NCBI RefSeq assembly: GCF_004193775.1
Contig: NC_041002.1
Span: forward strand, 42,201,819-42,265,818
Length of the DNA stretch: 64,000 nt
Direction of reading: 5' to 3'
Source of the DNA: Glycine soja
Taxonomy: Eukaryota; Streptophyta; Magnoliopsida; Fabales; Fabaceae
The number at the start of each line of letters is the position of its first letter. Positions within the stretch are counted from its first letter, which is position 1. The notes beneath the pieces are model-generated. The model worked only from the letters and a program-made list of their open reading frames with translations, was not told the DNA's origin and made no database searches. A program made the position numbers and the translations under genes. Of the stretch, positions 1-11,545 are shown piece after piece.

Positions 1-2288
1 GGAACGCCTCTAGTTCAACACCCGTGCAGCCTAAGGCACCCACCCAGAGGGAAGCTCCCCAAGTTTCCAACTCCGAAACACGACTCGACTGGCCGTAATT
101 CCAACACGACAAGGAACCTCCCTCCGAGGCCATTTCCCGGAATTCACCCCACTCCCAATGACGTACGAAGATCTTCTGCCATCCCTCGTCGCCAATCATT
201 TGGCCGTGGTAACTCCCGGAAGGGTCCTCGAACCCCCTTTCCCGAAGTGGTATGACCCTAACGCGACTTGCAAGTACCATGGGGTGTCCCGGGGCATTCG
301 GTCGAAAAATTCTTGGCCCTTAAATACAAGGTCCAACATTTAATGGATGCCGGATGGCTGACTTTCCAAGAGGATCGGCCCAATGTGAGAACCAACCCGC
401 TCGCCAATCATGGAGGGGGAGCGGTTAATGCAGTTGAGTCCGATAGGCCGCACAGGTCTAAACCTTTAAGGGATGTGGCAACCCCAAGGAGGTTTATCTT
501 TGAAGCCTTACAAAAAGGAGGTGTGATTCCCCATAGTGGGTGTAAGGAGGATTCCTGTCTGCTACACTCCGGCGAGCTGCATGACATGGAGACGTGTTTG
601 GGAGTAGAGGAATTGTTACAGCGGATGATAGATCAAGGTCGACTGGAAGTCGGCATTGAAGGAAAAGAGGAGCAGCATATATGCATGCAATCTACGGAGG
701 GGAGCGGTATTGCGAAGCTTAAACCCTTGGTGATATACTTCACTAAAAGCGTAGCTTCGCAAAAGCCCGGACACCCCTTAATAGCCAAACCTGTTCCTTT
801 CCCGTACCAAAATAGTCACGCGGTCCCGTGGAGATATACACCTCCGGGGAAGAAGGAAGAAGAAGCCACTGACGTCAGCTCGCTGTCAGCTAAAGTAACA
901 AATATCACGGGACTGAGTGGTGTGACCCGTAGTGGTCGTGTGTTTGCACCTCCGGACCTACCAGTCCAACCCGCCGACGTCAAGGGAAAAGGAAAAGTGG
1001 TGGAGGAACAAGATGGCGAAGCACCCCACGCTTCGAATAAAGATATTCCAGCAAAGGGTCCCCCGGAGAAAAAGGATGGTAGAAAGGAGGTGTCGCTAGA
1101 GGAAGCCAGCGAGTTCCTTCGGATAATTCAGCAGAGCGAATTCAAGGTTATCGAACAGCTCAACAAAACCCCGGCTAGGGTCTCGCTGTTGGAGTTACTT
1201 ATGAGCTCCGAGCCTCATCGGGCTCTGCTAGTAAAAGTGCTGAACGAGGCTCACGTGGCCCAAGATATCTCGGTAGAAGGTTTCGGAGGGCTGGTCAACA
1301 ATATCACTGCCAACAACTATCTTGCCTTCGCCGAAGAAGAAATCCCCGCCGAGGGTAGAGGGCATAATAAGGCTTTACACGTATCAGTCAAGTGTATGGA
1401 CCATATCATAGCCAAGGTACTCATCGATAATGGTTCCAGTTTAAACGTGATGCCTAAGAGCACTTTGGAGAAGTTACCATTCAATGCTTCCCACTTAAAA
1501 CCAAGTTCAATGGTGGTTCGGGCCTTCGACGGCACTCGCCGAGAGGTTAGGAGAGAGATCGATCTCCCAGTACAAATAGGCCCTCACACCTGTCAAGTCA
1601 CCTTCCAAATAATGGATATTAACCCCCCCTATAGCTGCCTGTTGGGGCGCCCATGGATCCACTCAGTGGGAGTTGTGCCTTCTACACTCCACCAAAAGCT
1701 GAAATTCGTAGTGGAGGGGCACTTGGTCATCGTGTCAGGCGAGGAAGATATCTTGGTAAGCTGCCCATCCTCCATGCCTTATGTGGAAGCCGCAGAAGAA
1801 TCGTTAGAAACTGCTTTCCAGTCTTTTGAGGTGGTCAGCATTTCCTCCGTGGACTCCCTCTTTGGGCAGCCTTGTCTGTCCGATGCAGCGGTAATGATGG
1901 CCCGAGTTATGTTGGGGAACGGTTATGAACCCGGGATGGGTTTAGGCAAAAACAACGGCGGCATAACTAGCCTGATAAATACCCAAGGAAATCGTGGGAA
2001 GTATGGTTTAGGCTATAAGCCCACTCAGGCGGACATGAAAAGAAGCATCGCGGGAAGGAAGAACAGTGGTCAAAGTTCGCGTTGGAGACAAGAAGGTGAA
2101 GGAAGCCCGCCCTGCCACATAAGTAGAAGCTTTATAAGCGCGGGTTTGGGAGACAAAGGTCAAGCGTTCGCGATATGCGAAGATGATATTCCGAGTACTT
2201 TGGATTTGGTACGACCATGCCCTCCTGATTTCCAGCTGGGAAATTGGCGAGTGGAGGAACGCCCCGGCATTTACGCAACAAGCATAAT
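1..2288 (+). pseudogene. gag 3' end-protease-G-patch exon of Ogre-like element, frameshifted
   Basis: The long open part runs from 268 to the splice donor at 2289. An aspartic protease is recognised by LIDNGSS, with the catalytic Asp codon at 1426 (residue 387 counting from 268), followed by the ILGRPW-like CLLGRPWI. A G-patch-like stretch (GNGYEPGMGLGKNNGG, about residue 550) lies near the end, as in other Ogre-type elements. Upstream, gag-like peptide is spread over three frames: frame 3 to about 110, frame 2 from about 125 to 280, frame 1 thereafter. At least two frameshifts therefore interrupt gag, the second in the G run near 280. The Cys-His motif there (CKYHG..) also has Phe where relatives normally carry the second Cys. 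Inference: the element is non-autonomous although its pol is open. Confidence 0.8.
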
Positions 2289-2467
2289 GTAAACCTTTAC
2301 GGTTTTAAAAGCTCTATAGTTGGGCCTAGGCTTTAGAGTTTTTCCTTTTGTTAAGGCTTTGTGTCTTTTGTTTTTGAATTTATAATACAAGGATCTTTCT
2401 TCATCTGTTCCTGGTCTCTACCCATTCTCATTCATTTGCATGTTTACTTCTTTTTCTGAAACGGCAG
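2289..2467 (+). other. Ogre-type intron between protease and RT
   Basis: The protease frame ends in TAA at 2290-2292. A donor AT|GTAAAC at 2289 and an acceptor GGCAG at 2463-2467 after a T-rich tract define a 179-nt intron. Removing it joins a 2-nt codon remainder (2287-2288) to A2468 and opens directly into the RT frame, which has an in-frame stop (TGA 2457-2459) just upstream of the acceptor. An intron at this position is a known property of Ogre elements. It would let unspliced RNA give Gag-Pro and spliced RNA give the full polyprotein. Confidence 0.8.
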
Positions 2468-5400
2468 ATCCGATGACGAGTCCCCCGAAGGTACTAATAC
2501 CTGGGACCCGTCTATTGACTTCGAGCAAGAAATGAATCAAACGGAAGATGAAGGAAATGAGGATGTGGGACTTCCCCCAGAACTAGAAAGAATGGTCGCC
2601 CATGAGGACCAAGAAATGGGGCCTCATCAAGAAGAAACAGAGCTAGTAGACTTAGGAATTGGCAGTGGAAAGAGGGAAGTAAAGATAGGTACAGGTATTA
2701 CCGCACCTATCCGTGAAGAATTAATAATCCTGCTAAAAGACTACCAAGACATCTTTGCTTGGTCATACCAAGATATGCCTGGTTTGAGTTCTGACATTGT
2801 ACAGCACCGATTACCTCTAAATCCCGAGTGTTCCCCGGTAAAACAGAAACTGAGGAGGATGAAGCCCGAAACATCCTTGAAGATAAAAGAAGAAGTGAAG
2901 AAGCAATTTGACGCTGGATTTCTGGCCGTCGCTCGGTATCCAGAATGGGTTGCCAACATCGTACCAGTTCCTAAAAAAGATGGGAAAATACGAATGTGTG
3001 TAGATTATCGGGACCTGAATCGGGCCAGTCCCAAGGACAATTTTCCTTTACCACACATCGATATCCTCGTAGATAACACGGCCAATTTCGCTTTATTTTC
3101 CTTCATGGACGGTTTCTCTGGTTACAATCAGATAAAGATGGCGCCTGAGGATATGGAAAAGACTACTTTCGTCACCCTGTGGGGAACGTTCTGTTACAAG
3201 GTGATGTCCTTTGGACTCAAGAATGCCGGGGCAACTTATCAACGGGCCATGGTAGCTTTGTTCCATGATATGATGCATCAAGAGATCGAGGTCTACGTGG
3301 ACGACATAATTGCTAAATCTAAATCCGAGGAAGAACACCTTGTCAACCTGCGGAAATTGTTCGAAAGGCTTAAGAAATATCAATTAAGGTTGAACCCCGC
3401 TAAGTGTACCTTCGGGGTCAAATCAGGGAAATTGCTTGGTTTCATTGTAAGCCAGAAAGGGATAGAGGTAGACCCCGAAAAAGTGAAGGCTATCCTTGAG
3501 ATGCCAGAACCCCGTACAGAGAGGCAAGTCCGAGGTTTCCTGGGGCGCTTGAATTATATTGCCAGATTCATATCGCAGCTCACCGCCATTTGTGAGCCGT
3601 TGTTTAAACTTTTGCGCAAAAACCAAACTGATCGGTGGAATAAGGATTGCCAAGAGGCTTTTGGAAGGATCAAAAAGTGCCTAATGAATCCTCCCGTGCT
3701 TATGCCACCAGTACCTGGAAGGCCTCTCATTTTGTACATGACAATCTTGGACGAGTCAATGGGGTGTATGCTGGGGCAACATGACGAATCCGGGAAGAAA
3801 GAGCGCGCTGTTTACTACCTAAGTAAGAAGTTCACGACCTGTGAGATGAATTACTCCTTGCTCGAAAGAACGTGTTGTGCTTTAGTATGGGCATCCCATC
3901 GCCTAAGGCAGTACATGCTGAGCCATACTACCTGGTTGATATCCAAAATGGACCCGGTTAAGTACATCTTTGAAAAGCCAGCTCTCACAGGACGAATCGC
4001 CCGGTGGCAAGTCTTGCTATCTGAGTTTGATATAGTCTACGTCACCCAAAAGGCGATAAAAGGAAGCGCTTTGGCAGATTATTTGGCTCAACAGCCTCTT
4101 AACGACTACCAGCCCATGCATCCGGAATTCCCGGATGAGGACATCATGGCCTTGTTCGAGAAAAAGTTGGACGAAGATCGGGACAAATGGACTGTATGGT
4201 TTGACGGAGCGTCAAACATTCTAGGTCATGGCGTTGGGGCAGTGTTGGTCTCTCCGGACAATCAATGTGTACCTTTCACAGCCAGGCTAGGATTCGACTG
4301 CACCAACAACATGGCCGAATATGAAGCATGTGCCCTAGCTGTCCAGGCAACAATTGACTCCAATGTCAAACTACTCAAGGTGTACGGCGACTCAGCGTTG
4401 GTAATCCATCAGCTGAGAGGGGAATGGGAAACTAGAGATCCCAAGCTGATACCCTACAAAGCCTATATCAAGGAATTGGCTAAGACTTTCGATGAGATCT
4501 CCTTCCATCATGTTCCCCGTGAGGAAAATCAAATGGCGGACGCACTCGCTACGTTGGCGTCTATGTTCCAGCTAACACCGCACGGGGATCTACCCTACAT
4601 TGAATTTTGGTGTCGTGGCAAACCCGCACATTGTTGCCAAGTGGAAGAGGAACGGGACGGAAAGCCTTGGTATTTTGACATCAAGCGATATGTCGTAAGC
4701 AAAGAATACCCGCCTGAGATTGCCGACAACGATAAAAGGACATTGAGGAGGTTGGCAGCCGGTTTCTTCATGAGCGGAAGCATACTGTATAAAAGAAATC
4801 ACGACATGACACTCCTGCAGTGTGTGGATGCCAAGGAGGCAAATCACATGATCGAAGAAGTCCATGAGGGCTCGTTTGGAACGCACGCCAACGGGCATGC
4901 TATGGCCCGGAAGATCATAAGAGCAGGTTATTACTGGCTTACCATGGAAAGTGATTGTTGTGTCCATGTGAGGAAGTGCCACAAATGTCAAGCATTCGCA
5001 GATAATGTCAATGCCCCACCACATCCTCTGAATGTCATGTCCGCCCCTTGGCCTTTCTCCATGTGGGGAATAGATGTCATCGGGGCCATTGAGCCCAAGG
5101 CCTCGAATGGTCATCGCTTCATCCTCGTAGCGATAGATTATTTCACCAAGTGGGTCGAGGCGGCTTCATATACCAATGTCATGAGGAATGTGGTGGTCAG
5201 GTTCATTAAGAAAGAGATCATCTGCCGATATGGTTTGCCAAGGAAGATTATCACGGACAACGGCACCAACCTGAATAATAAGATGATGGCGGAAATGTGC
5301 GAGGAGTTTAAAATCCAGCATCACAATTCCACGCCCTACCGGCCAAAGATGAATGGAGCCGTGGAAGCGGCCAATAAGAATATCAAAAAGATTATCCAAA

Positions 5401-5915
5401 AGATGACCGTGTCATACAAGGATTGGCACGAGATGCTCCCATTCGCGTTACACGATTACCGGACTTCAATGCGAACGTCAACTGGGGCAACGCCGTTCTC
5501 ATTGGTATATGGGATGGAGGTTGTGTTACCGTTTGAGGTAGAAGTCCCGTCATTAAGGATCTTGGCAGAATCCGGATTAAAGGAATCAGAGTGGGCTCAA
5601 ACACGCTATGATCAGCTCAACCTCATTGAGGGTAAGCGCTTAACGATCATGAGTCATGGGCGCTTATACCAGCAAAGAATGAAGAGTGCATTCGACAAGA
5701 AAGTACGCTTACGCAAGTTCCATGAGGGAGACCTTGTGCTAAAGAAAATGTCCCATGCTGTCAAGGACCATCGAGGGAAATGGGCCCCGAACTACGAAGG
5801 GCCTTTTGTTGTGAAGAGGGCTTTTTCTGGAGGAGCCCTGGTGCTGACCAACATGGATGGCGAAGAGCTACCTTCACCCGTGAACTCTGATGTCGTCAAA
5901 CAATATTATGCTTAG
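2468..5915 (+). CDS. Ogre-like pol exon: reverse transcriptase, RNase H, second RNase H, integrase
   Basis: The frame is open from the acceptor at 2468 to TAG/stop at 5915; the first Met is at 2532. Residues counted from 2532: RT with CVDYRDLNR and the catalytic YVDD at 255-258; a gypsy RNase H with YLSKKFT; then a second RNase H with FDGAS (557), MAEYEA (594) and YGDSALV (618), diagnostic of the Tat/Ogre lineage. Integrase follows with an HHCC zinc site (His 778 to CHKC 816) and a D848-D909-E945 catalytic triad (spacing 60 and 35). All catalytic residues examined are present and there is no internal stop, which contrasts with the broken gag. The 2468-2531 segment is coding only if the intron is spliced. 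Products would copy and integrate the element's RNA. Confidence 0.9.
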
Positions 5916-6613
5916 AAGCTGGGGCAATTAAGGATGTCGCTGCATGTTCTTTATCTTTATGCGTTTTCTGGATTTCCCCCAGGGATTTCCTGTCTGTTGT
6001 ATCTCTCGTTACAATCTTTCAAAGAAATGAACGTGGATTCGAGGTTTTTAGTCCTCACGTTAGTTTCACACCTTGCGTTAACCTGTGATCACCTGAGCCC
6101 TTCCGCTCAGTTCATGGGATCCCCCAAGCGCTTAATTAGAATTGAACCTGAACCAACTTTCCCTAAATTTGCTGCGTTTGAAAACATTCATGCATACGCA
6201 TACGCATACGCATGTATATTGTTGTGGTAAAACAGGGGCAGGATCACCTTGGGCTACCTTCTGAGGTAGAGACAAAACGTGAGCGGCAGAAACCAATCAA
6301 GGTAGGGTAATGACGCGGTCAAGATTGGCCATACCTGGTTGTTTATTACTTGTAGGTACTTAAGGACGGATGCAAGTAGGGATGGGGTCATGACCGACCG
6401 ATCGTTGCCCCTTCTCTGCGCGAGACAAGCAGAGAATGTCGCTGCGAGGCAGCCCCGTATCCTTTGTATTTTGCAGCTTTCTTTTACTATTTGTAAGAAT
6501 AAGTAATCAACACCTAATTCTAACCTAAGTAAGTTCAAGTTAGGCAAGATGCTAATCCATGAGAAGGGAGGGGACATGATTAAGGTTCCCCTCAAAAAAA
6601 AAAAAAAAAAAAA
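5916..6613 (+). other. 3' untranslated spacer after pol, ending in poly(A) tract
   Basis: I see no coding signal here. The stretch includes a short (GCATAC)n run near 6192-6212 and ends in about 21 A residues at 6594-6614, just after a purine-rich block (GAGAAGGGAGGGGA near 6560). The purine block resembles a polypurine tract, but no LTR start follows it. Confidence 0.5.
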
Positions 6614-6813
6614 ATGTGCAGGTTAGCTTGCCTGGGCGAGCCACCCCTGCACCAAATTATAAGAATGACGAAAGGGGGGGCGTTTTTACATTCAAAAACT
6701 TCTTTTCCCCCCTTTCAAAAGCCATACCCACGGGATTGACGAGTTTGCAGCCCTAGGGTCATCCTTTTTCGCATTTTTTGATTCCGTTTTGCGCTTTTGT
6801 TCATCACCAACAA
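6614..6813 (+). promoter_or_regulatory. Putative promoter and 5' leader exon of second Ogre transcription unit
   Basis: After the poly(A) run the sequence changes to a C/G-containing block with AGCTTGCCTGGGCGAGCC, which resembles the GGCTCGCCTGGGCGAGC block just upstream of the TATA box in the 3' LTR (about 12402). It ends at a near-consensus splice donor CAA|GTAAGT at 6814. Inference: this is a leader exon spliced to the accessory ORF at 8045. No clear TATA box was found, so the promoter call is tentative. Confidence 0.4.
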
Positions 6814-8044
6814 GTAAGTGTTCCATCCCTAAGCTTTCTAGCTTTTCATTGGTGTATTTTGATCTCCTTTTGGTGCTCTAAATTGTGGGAGTGTGCTCAA
6901 ATATATGGGGCAATTTTGGTTTGTTTTCTTGCTTGATTAGGTTGAATTAGGGGTTGGTATGGGATGGCCCTAGGCCTATAATGCATTTTGAAACAATGGG
7001 ACATGCCACATTGTCCCCGTTCTCTTGTTATTGATGCCTAAACGCGCGCCCACCAAGTGTTCGGTGAAATGCCTCAATGGCATTAGCGCGTGACTTTTGT
7101 AAGGAAACAACCCGTGGGGCATTTTGGTTTTTACATATTTTCTATTTTTGGAATATGTATTCATTCCCGAAAAAGGCTAGAGTAATTGCCCCACATATAT
7201 CCTAGGCCTAGAAACTAAAATTTTATGCAAAAAGAATACAAAAGGGGGTGCATATTGGGTAAAGTTACCCTTTTTGGCCAGCAATCAGCTATGGGCCACA
7301 CTACAATATTTTCCCTACGCCTAGATGTTTAGGAATTTTGCTCGTCATGAATGTGTAGGTTTAGAATAGGTAGCAAGATACCTTTGGCAATTTACACTTT
7401 GGGTATGATAGCAAAATACTTGGATGTATGTATATATAATTTTTGGTAGTCAAAATGTCTCACAAAAAAATATATATAAATATGTTGCATGTTATGTGAA
7501 GAAAACATATTACAAAAAAATATATACCTTCTAATTTGAATACAATGTTAGTCAGCAAAGGAAAATATGCTTGAATTTGCATGTGGCTTTAGGTAGCAAA
7601 AACTTAAAAAAAAAAAAAAAAAGGAGAGCATGAAATGTAGCACCTTATTGTGTAGGTAGTCAAGATTCATCGTGAAGTTTGTATATGTATGGGTATTAGA
7701 AATACCAAGATGAGTGCATGTGCAATTTTTGGTACCCCAAAATGCTTTGAGTATGTATGTATGTAAATTCAGCCAAGGAGGCGTGTGTGATGTAAATAAC
7801 AAATACACCTTGGAAGTACATGTAAATAATCTAGGTAATGAAGCTACCTTGATTGTATATGGGTGCATTTTTCTTAGTTGATAGGATGTCTTGTGCAAGT
7901 GAACGTTCGTAAGGAAATATGCGCATAAGCTTGCTCTAAATTTACATTGATGTTTGTATTTATGGGAGGAGGTTGTATGCCATTTTTGTTTTAAGAGTAG
8001 TGTCCCACTGGTAAAACTAACTTTCCAAATTTTTGCCTTCGCAG
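6814..8044 (+). other. Putative 5'-UTR intron upstream of accessory ORF
   Basis: Donor CAA|GTAAGT at 6814; acceptor TTGCCTTCGCAG ending at 8044, three bases before an ATG at 8048. The 1231-nt interior is AT-rich with no coding signal. Both sites fit plant consensus well, but splicing is inferred only. Confidence 0.5.
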
Positions 8045-8047
8045 GAA

Positions 8048-8714
8048 ATGGCCCCGAGGAAGCTTGCCTCAAAGAGGTCCAGGAAGGACAAGGCAGCCGA
8101 AGGAACTAGTTCCGCTCCGGATGAGCATCCATGTGGCTCAGTTGATCGCTGATGCCATCTATATTTTTGCAGGTATGGCGCCCACTAGGCACCCTTTGGA
8201 CCCAGATAAGTCCAACAGGGCCCTGGGATTCCCCGCACTAATCACAGGACTCTGCCAGTCGTTCGGGGTCCCCGTTGCACCTACCAAGGTGATTCAGCCG
8301 CCCATCACCCGGGCTTTTATTGAGAAGTACTGTACCCAGAGACAGGCTCAGGGTGATGCTCCATAGGCCGCAGGCGCGCCCCCACCACCTCATCAGGCTG
8401 GCCAGGCTGGGGCATTTGACATGGAGCAGTATTTACGGCATTTGGTTCGCCAACAGGCGGCCAACCACCGAGCACATGTACGGACCCATGATTGTCTGTA
8501 CCAGATGAGCCTTAGCATGCAGAGCCAGGGCTTCGCTTCTTTTTCATGCCCTACTCCAGACCAGTTCAGGGCAGAGGTTGCATGGCCCGGAGATTGGCCC
8601 GAGGCCCAAGCAGGAGAGGCACCCCCAGAAGCTCCCGGCGACGGAGAAGAGGCCCACGAGGATGAGGAGATGGCCGATTTGCTTGACTTCTTGGGAGGGA
8701 GTGGAGATACGTGA
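8048..8714 (+). pseudogene. Accessory ORF of Ogre-like element (putative plant transposon protein family), deleted
   Basis: The start at 8048 gives MAPRKLASKRSRKDKAAEG, a basic N-terminus I recognise from a repetitive soybean protein family usually labelled 'putative plant transposon protein'. After about 23 codons (near 8117) the frame jumps: the next part (RMSIHVAQLIADAIYIFAG onwards) reads in the frame starting at 8118 and continues to TGA at 8712-8714. An in-frame TAG at 8364-8366 interrupts it. Relative to family members as I recall them, a large central block is missing at the 8117 junction, so this is an internal-deletion derivative. The C-terminus is acidic (EEAHEDEEMADLLDFLGG). Function is unknown; a Gag-like or structural role has not been shown. 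Confidence 0.65.
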
Positions 8715-10463
8715 CTGGGAGATCCCCAGATTCGTGTTTTCTTTCATATTTCTTTTGTCATTTTTATTCTATGTTATTGTTTTGACTTGAGAGACTAATG
8801 TTTGTTTTTGTTGTTTCGATTGTCATTTGTACAGCGCATACATTTTTGTTTAGATTGTTGCATTAGTGTTTATATATCATTACTATTGATGATGTTTGAA
8901 ATTCTGGAACCGTGTAGAGTTCTTCGTTTAGGAACATCGTCCAAAAAATATATGTGTAAAATAAACAAAAAAATCATGATAAAAATAAAAATAGAAAAGA
9001 AAAAAAATGAAATGAATGAAATGGAAAAGAGAACAAAAAGGAAAAGAAGAAAGCAAGTAAGGAAAAAGGTGGAAAAAGAGAAAATAAGTTGTCTAGCTAA
9101 AAACCGACATGCTTTTGAAAAGAGACGATTTCCAACTTTTCTTTGAAAAAAATTCATAACCGATTTTTGAAGAAAAAATGTGTGTACACCTGAAGGGGGA
9201 ATGCTGTGAAAATTTCCCCGGACGCCCAAAATGGACTCGGATGAATGCACAAATTGATAAAAGAACATATTTTGGAAACATTGGGTTGATTTAAAATAGA
9301 GGAAATGAATCCTGAGCCCTAGCATCACATGACCATAAAAATTTGACACTTGAGTGTCCGGATAGGTGCATGCATGACCAGTTTTGCATAAAGTTTCCAA
9401 ATCATCATTTTTGCATTTGTGTCATGGAAATAATGTGGGGCATCCCTTTTATCCTTGAGCCAAACCAAACCCCGACATGTATCATGTCTAGCCATTCTAC
9501 AAACCTTGAGCCAAAATCCTGACTCACCATAATCCTTACCCTCGGAAGCAAAAAAGAAAAGAAAGGAAATTCCCAATCAAAGAGTGGGAGAAAGCAAAAA
9601 GAAAAGAAAGAAAATTCCCAATCAAGGAATGGGAGAAAGGAGAAAGAGAAAAGAAGGAAAGAAAGCTCCTGATCAAGGATCGAAAGAAAACAGAAGAAAT
9701 GTGCAGAGAGGTCTTTGGACCGGACAATATCTGAACAAAACAGAATTGTCACCAAATGAACAAAAAAAGAAGGAAAGGAAACCACGACCTAAAATGGTCT
9801 TCTCCCTTTGATTACCCACCAAAATCCCGTGCGCTAGCGACTTTTTTTCTCGCCCCGCACTAAACAAAAAAAAAACAGAAAAAGAAAAAGCCAGAAAAAT
9901 CAAAAGCCAAAAACACACAAAAGCCGAAAAAAAAAAACCACCAAAAGAACCCATTCCCAAGGGAAGCCCTATTGATCCATGATCACGCATGTAATTTTTG
10001 ATTTGATAGGAAATAATTTGCAAAGTCAAGTCATGACATATCTATGGTTCGGAATTAGGATGAAACACTTACCTGTGCAAGATTGATACACTTTGAGTGA
10101 TTTTCTTCTATTTTTGTCGAACCCGGTGTTTCCTCTAAATGGTCATTTAGAAACGAAATGCTAACATCCAAAATCTCATTTATGGTTATGGGGGATCCCA
10201 TCGGCAGACTCTCCTTCCCCGGTAGACGCATTGTTTGTCACTCAAAAAAGCATATGCTGCTCTAAACAGTTGGAATATTTGTCTCTTTGCTAAAGCATGT
10301 TTGCATTTTAGTGGAGAAAACACCGAGACTTTTTCAAGTCTCACAAGTTATCAAGAACTACGTAGGTCTGAGTTCCCCATTGGAGGATACGTAGGAGCAA
10401 GAGCCTTGCTTTTGTCGGCCGCCCCATAATCTTTGTCATGCTGACCCTGAGTTCATGTGACGT
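8715..10463 (+). other. Ogre 3' region, purine-rich non-coding
   Basis: No gene seen. Long A/G-rich stretches at about 8940-9130 and 9540-9940 include near-tandem copies of GAAAGGAAATTCCCAATCAA with 40-60 bp spacing. Open frames here are Lys- or Phe-rich low complexity. At 10347-10425 there is a module (AACTACGTAGGTCTGA ... GATACGTAGGA) that is also present in the 3' LTR at 13196-13265. Confidence 0.6.
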
Positions 10464-11545
10464 GCACCCTTGTATCATCCAGAGGCGGCGGGCCCGATGA
10501 TACGCGGAGATACCTTACGGTTATCCGCACCCTTTTGTCATCCAGAGGCGGCGGGCCCGATGACAAGCAGAGACCAAGTTTGGTCATTCTGCACCCTTGT
10601 ATCATCCAGAGGCGACGGGCCCGATGATACGCGGAGATACCTTACGGTTATCCGCACCCTTTTGTCATCCAGAGGCGGCGGGCCCGATGACAAGCAGAGA
10701 CCAAGTTTGGTCATTCTGCACCCTTGTATCATCCAGAGGCGGCGGGCCCGATGATACGCGGAGATACCTTACGGTTATCCGCACCCTTTTGTCATCCAGA
10801 GGCGGCGGGCCCGATGACAAGCAGAGACCAAGTTTGGTCATTCTGCACCCTTGTATCATCCAGAGGCGGCGGGCCCGATGATACGTGGAGATACCTTACG
10901 GTTATCCGCACCCTTTTGTCATCCAGAGGCGGCGGGCCCGATGACAAGCAGAGACCAAGTTTGGTCATTCTGCACCCTTGTATCATCCAGAGGCGGCGGG
11001 CCCGATGATACGCGGAGATACCTTACGGTTATCCGCACCCTTTTGTCATCCAGAGGCGGCGGGCCTGATGACAAGCAGAGACCAAGTTTGGTCATTCTGC
11101 ACCCTTGTATCATCCAGAGGCGGCGGGCCCGATGATACGCGGAGATACCTTACGGTTATCCGCACCCTTTTGTCATCCAGAGGCGGCGGGCCCGATGACA
11201 AGCAGAGACCAAATTTGGTCATTCTGCACCCTTGTATCATCCAGAGGCGGCGGGCCCGATGATACGCGGAGATACCTTACGGTTATCCGCACCCTTTTGT
11301 CATCCAGAGGCGGCAGGCCCGATGACAAGCAGAGACCAAGTTTGGTCATTCTGCACCCTTGTATCATCCAGAGGCGGCGGGCCCGATGATACGCGGAGAT
11401 ACCTTACGGTTATCCGCACCCTTTTGTCATCCAGAGGCGGCGGGCCCGATGACAAGCAGAGACCAAATTTGGTCATTCTGCACCCTTGTATCATCCAGAG
11501 GCGGCGGGCCCGATGATACGCGGAAATACCCGAGTGGTTATCCGT
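10464..11545 (+). repeat. 127-bp tandem array made of alternating A/B hairpin half-units
   Basis: Unit starts fall at 10464, 10591, 10718, 10845, 10972, 11099, 11226 and 11353, with a partial ninth from 11480: a strict 127-bp period. Each unit contains two related ~63-bp halves sharing TCATCCAGAGGCGGCGGGCC. Half A is bracketed by GTATCATC/GATGATAC and half B by TTGTCATC/GATGACAA, each a perfect 8-bp inverted repeat. Half B has a second hairpin, GACCAAGTTTGGTC. Copies differ at only a few sites. Tandem repeats in the 3' untranslated region are typical of Ogre elements, but this two-part hairpin structure is what stands out. Confidence 0.95.

Noticed and set aside
2741..5604. Minus-strand open frames inside pol
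   Set aside because: They are shadows of the conserved RT/integrase frame on the plus strand.
8802..9811. Lys-rich or Phe-rich open frames in the Ogre 3' region
   Set aside because: They come from purine-rich low-complexity DNA and have no domain or start context.
10464..11545. CRISPR-like regular repeats
   Set aside because: There are no unique spacers; both half-units repeat throughout, and the DNA is plant retrotransposon.
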